The translations under genes and the position numbers were made by a program. From Candidatus Bathyarchaeota archaeon (GTDB taxonomy: Archaea > Thermoproteota > Bathyarchaeia > 40CM-2-53-6 > RBG-13-38-9): a DNA stretch of 37,412 bases. This document shows, one piece after another, positions 33,979 to 37,412 of this stretch (positions are counted from its first letter, which is position 1; every line of letters starts with the position of its first letter). The notes under the pieces are model-generated. The model worked only from the letters and a program-made list of their open reading frames with translations. It was not told the origin of the DNA and made no database searches. The stretch covers positions 1 to 37,412 of the forward strand of contig JAGTQV010000003.1 in assembly GCA_018397035.1 (NCBI GenBank), in the 5' to 3' direction.

Positions 33979-34428
33979 TCAGGCGGCTGGCCAGATCTGC
34001 AGGCCAACACAATTTGCCAGATCTATGGCTTTTCTCTGTGCTGAACTTGCTTTGATTCCGGCTGCTAAGGAGGCCTCCTCAAGATCATCTGAGATCTCGA
34101 ACAGCGGCTTCAGAACCTTCCTAAACCTCTTATAGATCAGCTCGTCTCCACAGACATCGTTGACAAGCTTTCCAAGACTCATTCTCGCCGAATTTGTGAC
34201 GAGAAACTTCCTAGATAGCACAGCACGCTCCAGGAGTGTGAGACTAAGCTCGTCGCTGCTGAATTGCAGGTAGCTCTTCTCGGTCAGAATCTCTGCGGGC
34301 TTCAGTATCGACCTCCAGAATCTGGGCTCATCAGAGCGGAGTTCTAGAAGCTCTGTAGCCTCAACTATTGGGATCCTCTGGGCCAACCTGACCCTCGAAA
34401 GACCCAAGATGGTCTCTATAGGCTTCAT
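33979..34428 (-). CDS. Hypothetical alpha-helical protein (149 aa)
   Basis: A 149-residue, mostly helical protein rich in Leu, Glu and Lys (RLAQRIPIVEATELLELRSD, then LLERAVLSRKFLVTNSARMS, then KRFRKVLKPLFEISDDLEEA). There is a single pair of distant cysteines and no motif known to me. Codon use and composition look like a real cytoplasmic protein. It stands alone on the minus strand between long spacers. Confidence 0.6.
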   Translation of the reverse strand: MKPIETILGLSRVRLAQRIPIVEATELLELRSDEPRFWRSILKPAEILTEKSYLQFSSDELSLTLLERAVLSRKFLVTNSARMSLGKLVNDVCGDELIYKRFRKVLKPLFEISDDLEEASLAAGIKASSAQRKAIDLANCVGLQIWPAA

Positions 34429-34721
34429 GAAATACTTCAGACGGCACCCTAAGTACTATGTTGTTGCCTTAACTGTTAATTCGCGGATATAGGTTTTTGG
34501 TCCTCAATCTCACAGACCGGTTGCAACTCAAAGAATCTTGATCGTGGGCGTAAAGAAGTGGTGCTTTTGAGTTTGGCTCCTGGCGGGCCGGTAGGTTTTG
34601 AACCCAGATAGATTCAAAACTACTTTTTTCATGGAGAGCCCCAATCAGACATATATCTTCTAAATAGTACGGCTCTATGGCTTAGATTCTTTCTTATTGA
34701 CCTAATCAAGATCAATCATAG
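34429..34721. other. Spacer with a tRNA-like sequence patch
   Basis: No gene. On the minus strand, CTGGGTTCAAAACCTAC followed by CGGCCCGCCA (about 34582-34612) looks like the T arm and CCA end of a tRNA, but no matching 5' half or acceptor partner is present. It may be a tRNA fragment or chance. Confidence 0.3.
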
Positions 34722-34940
34722 ATTTCTCAGCGGTTTGTCAGGAATCTTTGTAGCAGAGTTCGGATAGGTTCTCTACTTATCACAGGTACAGTTGCACTCA
34801 TCCGGAGAAGGACTGTAAAGCCACTCCCCTTTCAACCAGCATATTATTGCACGAGCTGTGGCAAACCATCAAAATACCTACCACAATACCAGAAATTGTA
34901 CTGCAGAAACTGGAGAACATATCCTCTAACAAGAGCATAG
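34722..34940 (+). pseudogene. Decayed zinc-ribbon gene fragment
   Basis: An open stretch with no start codon of note reads LLITGTVALIRRRTVKPL, then YYCTSCGKPSKYLPQYQKLYC and RNWRTYP to a stop at 34938-34940. It matches the common archaeal C-terminal zinc ribbon with a preceding helix (CxxCGKPLxYxxQYxxWYCxxC), but the last Cys is replaced by Trp and the N-terminal part is absent. It is probably the remains of a membrane protein gene. Confidence 0.5.
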
Positions 34941-35270
34941 ATACTGAAAATGTCGAACAAGGTACTTGATTAGCGAAACATGAGTGTGCACGTCATTCAG
35001 ACAGAGCATTCACAACTAATCGACCTCACCATTCATAACTGTTCCTTTGAAGAAGCTGTAAGCATCACTCAATAGAACTCCGCGTCTGTGTTTAATTGGC
35101 ATTAAGATGCTTGCGCGAGGGAGTTGGGGGCCGTTCCATCAGCTTGAGTGACTATCAGCAAGATTTAGTCAACAGGCCTTAGCATGTGAAGTCAAACAGA
35201 AAAGTCATAGGAGTATCTGCAAGAAGGCAGATGAATCTGTCCTCGTCAGATACTGCGGATAGACTTATTA
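34941..35270. other. 330-base spacer before the FKBP gene
   Basis: No convincing gene or hairpin. AT-rich CTTATTATTG around 35263-35272 is close to the FKBP start and would suit a promoter only if translation begins further in (Met8). Confidence 0.35.
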
Positions 35271-35744
35271 TTGATGGTCTCCAACAGTGGGATGAGCGTG
35301 AAACGATTGTCTATCAAGGTTGGTGATGAGGTGGCTATCCACTTCACAGCAAAGCTTGAGAATGGTAGAGTGGCAGAGACCACACGAGGCAAGAAGCCTC
35401 AAAGATATGAGATTGGAGCGGGAACGTTACTGCCAGGCTTGGAGGAAGCTCTAATCGGGTTGAGGAGAGGAGATAGAAAGAAGGTTAAGGTCCCTCCAGA
35501 GAAAGGCTTTGGGAAAAGAAATGAAGGGCTGATAGAGGAAGTCCCCAAATCAATATTCAAGCAAGGCCAGAAACTTTCTAGAGGTATGCTGGTGGAGCTG
35601 CAGTGCCGTGATGGTGATAGATGCTTAGCCAGCGTTCGCAGCGTAAAGAAGAACTCTGTAGTGGTAGACATGAATCACCCTTATGCCGGTCGAACTCTGA
35701 GTTTCGATGTTGAGATTGTGAACGTGAGAACCGCCAGTTCATGA
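35271..35744 (+). CDS. FKBP-type peptidyl-prolyl isomerase (SlyD-like)
   Basis: A cytoplasmic folding helper that isomerises proline peptide bonds. The 157-residue protein has the FKBP half GDEVAIHFTAKLENGRVAETT and LLPGLEEALIGLRRGDRKKVKVPPEKGFG, the inserted flap (about 85-130) typical of SlyD/archaeal FKBPs, and the closing strand VVDMNHPYAGRTLSFDVEIV, a SlyD signature. No metal-binding His-rich tail is present. The start may be Met1 (35271) or Met8 (35292); the first is preceded by little evidence of a ribosome site. Confidence 0.92.
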   Translation: MMVSNSGMSVKRLSIKVGDEVAIHFTAKLENGRVAETTRGKKPQRYEIGAGTLLPGLEEALIGLRRGDRKKVKVPPEKGFGKRNEGLIEEVPKSIFKQGQKLSRGMLVELQCRDGDRCLASVRSVKKNSVVVDMNHPYAGRTLSFDVEIVNVRTASS

Positions 35745-35811
35745 GATAAGAGTCAAACGTTCGTGCATTCAGTAGGGGGACATACGCTGGCATCCCTTAC
35801 GGGAAAAATAC

Positions 35812-36498
35812 TTAATATCCTAGGTTCTCGCCAACCAGCACTACTGTAGTATCCGTCTTCATGGGCCTCTTCTCAATTATTGAGAGAATGTGACAGTGGC
35901 GGTCTGGCGGTTGGCATATCTGAAGGTCACAGTGTCCGTCTCTCGTGCAGGGCGTCTCTCCAGAGAATCTCTTAACGTTCATGGGGGCTGAGACCTCCCT
36001 GATACGTCGAATCCCGCTTTCGACATCCTTGACTATCTTGTTGATTCCCGCCACGATAATCACTTTCTTAGGTCCGAAGACCATGGCGGCCACCCTATTC
36101 CCTAGGCCGTCGATGTTTATCAGCTTCCCATCCTCTGTTATCGCGTTGCTACTCGTCAAGAATACGTCAGCGTCGAAATGCCTCCTCCTGACGGCTAGCT
36201 GTTCTTCCATGCTATACTTCTTGGCCCATATGTCATCAACCTGATCTCCACGTTTCCTTAAAGCATCATCAAGTCCGATCTGCCTTATGGTCATAGAACC
36301 GGCTATGCCAACTCTTGATCCTTTTGGAATAAGTTGAAGCATTCTCTCAAGCGTCATGGCCTTTGTGGAAACATAAAAAGAATCAAAGCCATTCTTCTTG
36401 AGGGCTTCCACTGTTCTGTTCGTTTTCTCCTCGATAAACCAGTCTACGCTCTGCTTCAGTTCGATCTCCCAATTCTTCTCTTCCGACATGTCGGGCAC
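35812..36498 (-). CDS. LUD-domain protein (LutC/YkgG-like)
   Basis: A 228-residue LUD (DUF162) protein. The key segment DVFLTSSNAITEDGKLINIDGLGNRVAAMVFGPKKVIIVAGINKIV is the family core, with EKTNRTVEALKKNGFDSFYV and GIAGSMTIRQIGL before it. Relatives support lactate oxidation (LutC) or bind CoA-like ligands; no lutA/B-type Fe-S partners are nearby. The C-terminal CDLQICQPPDRHCHI, with cysteines, could hold a cluster or metal. The gene is read away from the inverted repeat at 36569-36599. Confidence 0.85.
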   Translation of the reverse strand: MPDMSEEKNWEIELKQSVDWFIEEKTNRTVEALKKNGFDSFYVSTKAMTLERMLQLIPKGSRVGIAGSMTIRQIGLDDALRKRGDQVDDIWAKKYSMEEQLAVRRRHFDADVFLTSSNAITEDGKLINIDGLGNRVAAMVFGPKKVIIVAGINKIVKDVESGIRRIREVSAPMNVKRFSGETPCTRDGHCDLQICQPPDRHCHILSIIEKRPMKTDTTVVLVGENLGY

Positions 36499-36568
36499 CT
36501 CGTATTTTGAGTCCTGCAGTCAAGCGCTTAAGTCTGTCCGTCTCATGTATGCGTGTGCGTTGCAGCGT

Positions 36569-36599
36569 CTATCTACAGGTCGCATCAATCTGTAGATAG
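36569..36599. repeat. Perfect 10-bp inverted repeat
   Basis: CTATCTACAG (36569-36578), an 11-base loop, CTGTAGATAG (36590-36599). It lies in the 305-base spacer between the divergent LUD and DUF2798-like genes, 71 bases upstream of the LUD start. It could be an operator or a structured leader. Confidence 0.6.
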
Positions 36600-36716
36600 G
36601 AAATCCGCGTCTATTAGTTATGTTCATCTTTGCGCAGGCTCATCGACAACATTCTCAACATTCTAGACGTGTGTGGTGTGGTACAGCATCTCTGCCCATG
36701 TAAAGTTCATGCATTG

Positions 36717-36730
36717 ACGTAACCTTACGT
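36717..36730. repeat. Near-perfect short palindrome
   Basis: ACGTAA, two bases, TTACGT. It lies about 75 bases before the GTG start at 36804 in the same divergent spacer as the repeat at 36569-36599. It may be an operator. Confidence 0.4.
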
Positions 36731-36803
36731 TGAACACGACTCCAGGAATATCCTCTATCTAAGAATCTACCGTGCTCGCGTTCCCTCCACCTTAATTATT
36801 CAC

Positions 36804-37268
36804 GTGAGTGAGATAAGGCGGGTTGGGAAGACTCATTCAGAGGGGGGAGTAGAGATCTATCGGCAGAACAGGCATATTCCAGGAAGGTATGGAGGCTACC
36901 CGCCAGGCTGGGGTCTTACGGGTCAGACACCTCACAATGTTGGGTTTTACGCTCCGCAACCTCGCTACAGCCAAGTGCATCAGCTTCACCCATACCCTCA
37001 GCAGTGCGGTTATTCATCGCTGTACCGACCCGATCCATCAATAGCGAGACCGTCTCCTGCCTCTTCAATACTGGTGACCTTCCTGATGTCTCTAGGCATG
37101 TCCTTTGCACTGTCTCTGACCAACAGCTTGATCAATTTCGGTTTGAAACCAAGTCTTATCCTGTTCTGGATCCAATCTTTCACAATAGGCGTGATCGTAG
37201 GCTTTCCGTCAGCCTTGGTAGTGCTCCCCGCAGCTAGGAGAATCGCGGATATAGTCATGACAAGCTAG
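36804..37268 (+). CDS. DUF2798-like two-helix membrane protein with Tyr/Pro-rich N-terminus
   Basis: A 154-residue protein. The first 80 residues are rich in Tyr, Pro, Gly, His and Gln (PGRYGGYPPGWGLTGQTPHN, then QPRYSQVHQLHPYPQQCGY) and look disordered. The second part is the DUF2798 pattern: FLMSLGMSFALSLTNSLINFG, then WIQSFTIGVIVGFPSALVVL and PAARRIADIV. The domain is found in bacteria and archaea without assigned function. The GTG start at 36804 follows a CTTAATTATTC stretch. The disordered N-terminus is longer than usual and could mediate binding or phase separation; that is speculation. Confidence 0.7.
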   Translation: MSEIRRVGKTHSEGGVEIYRQNRHIPGRYGGYPPGWGLTGQTPHNVGFYAPQPRYSQVHQLHPYPQQCGYSSLYRPDPSIARPSPASSILVTFLMSLGMSFALSLTNSLINFGLKPSLILFWIQSFTIGVIVGFPSALVVLPAARRIADIVMTS

Positions 37269-37369
37269 GGTCATCCGGTCTGTAGATTAGAGCAGGCTCA
37301 CACACCTCTGGCCGGTATCCAGCGCCTAGGTTGGAAATCCTTTGTCGAAACTGATCTAGTCAGATCAAA

Positions 37370-37392
37370 TGTGCAAAAAAAAAGCCGGCTAG
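37370..37392 (-). terminator. Possible terminator for a minus-strand gene beyond the window
   Basis: On the minus strand, the GC palindrome AGCCGGCT is followed by nine T (37375-37383). A gene lying downstream of 37412 and read leftward could end here. No gene is seen between 37269 and the window end. Confidence 0.35.
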
Positions 37393-37412
37393 ACACGGTC
37401 CAAGATGCCTAT

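Noticed and set aside
34582-34612. Possible tRNA 3' end on the minus strand (T arm and CCA)
   Set aside because: The T stem has a mismatch and a wobble pair, and no D arm, anticodon arm or matching acceptor strand is found nearby, so a tRNA gene is not supported.
1-37412. CRISPR array or defence system
   Set aside because: No regularly spaced direct repeats and no cas, restriction or toxin-antitoxin genes were recognised in the window.

Overview
This window looks like a chromosomal piece of an archaeon, most likely a Candidatus Bathyarchaeia-type (Thermoproteota/TACK) genome. The lineage is an inference. The support is an A/V-type ATP synthase subunit I, a form III RuBisCO with its AMP-pathway partners, a DUF2207 membrane protein, a DUF5679 zinc ribbon, an AbrB-ACT protein, frequent GTG/TTG starts, and three tRNA genes that encode their own CCA and carry six introns between them, some outside the anticodon loop. 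Most genes are single or paired, on both strands, with many long spacers.

Layout. 1-6300: 5'-truncated beta-propeller protein with a probable frameshift, EamA transporter, small basic protein, acyl-CoA synthetase (ADP-forming) alpha-type protein, solitary ABC ATPase, membrane-anchored Ig-like protein, VOC protein. 6461-8286: a translationally coupled corrinoid protein and UroD-family methyltransferase. 8367-14100: NTF2-like protein, sugar epimerase, DUF2207 protein, a desulforedoxin-like mini-protein, a VOC-like protein. 14450-16482: Asp/Glu racemase-family protein, tRNA-Leu(UAG) with two introns, winged-helix protein, tRNA-Glu(UUC) with three introns, acylphosphatase. 16610-21854: IlvD, radical SAM protein, DUF5679, small membrane proteins, GNAT. 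22029-22996: remains of an integrated element (broken tyrosine recombinase and winged-helix gene). 23071-26816: AbrB-ACT regulator, ATP synthase subunit I, metallo-beta-lactamase protein, 49-aa membrane protein. 27450-32404: unknown protein, RuBisCO, AMP phosphorylase, ribose-1,5-bisphosphate isomerase. 32747-37268: small membrane protein, tRNA-Pro with one intron, unknown protein, decayed zinc ribbon, SlyD-like FKBP, LUD protein, DUF2798-like protein.

The clearest pathway is the AMP pathway: AMP phosphorylase makes ribose-1,5-bisphosphate from AMP, the isomerase converts it to ribulose-1,5-bisphosphate, and RuBisCO yields two 3-phosphoglycerates with CO2. All three enzymes sit within 4 kb with catalytic residues present. 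The corrinoid pair suggests methyl transfer from an unidentified methylated substrate, and IlvD indicates branched-chain amino acid synthesis. I found no CRISPR array, rRNA or intact insertion sequence.
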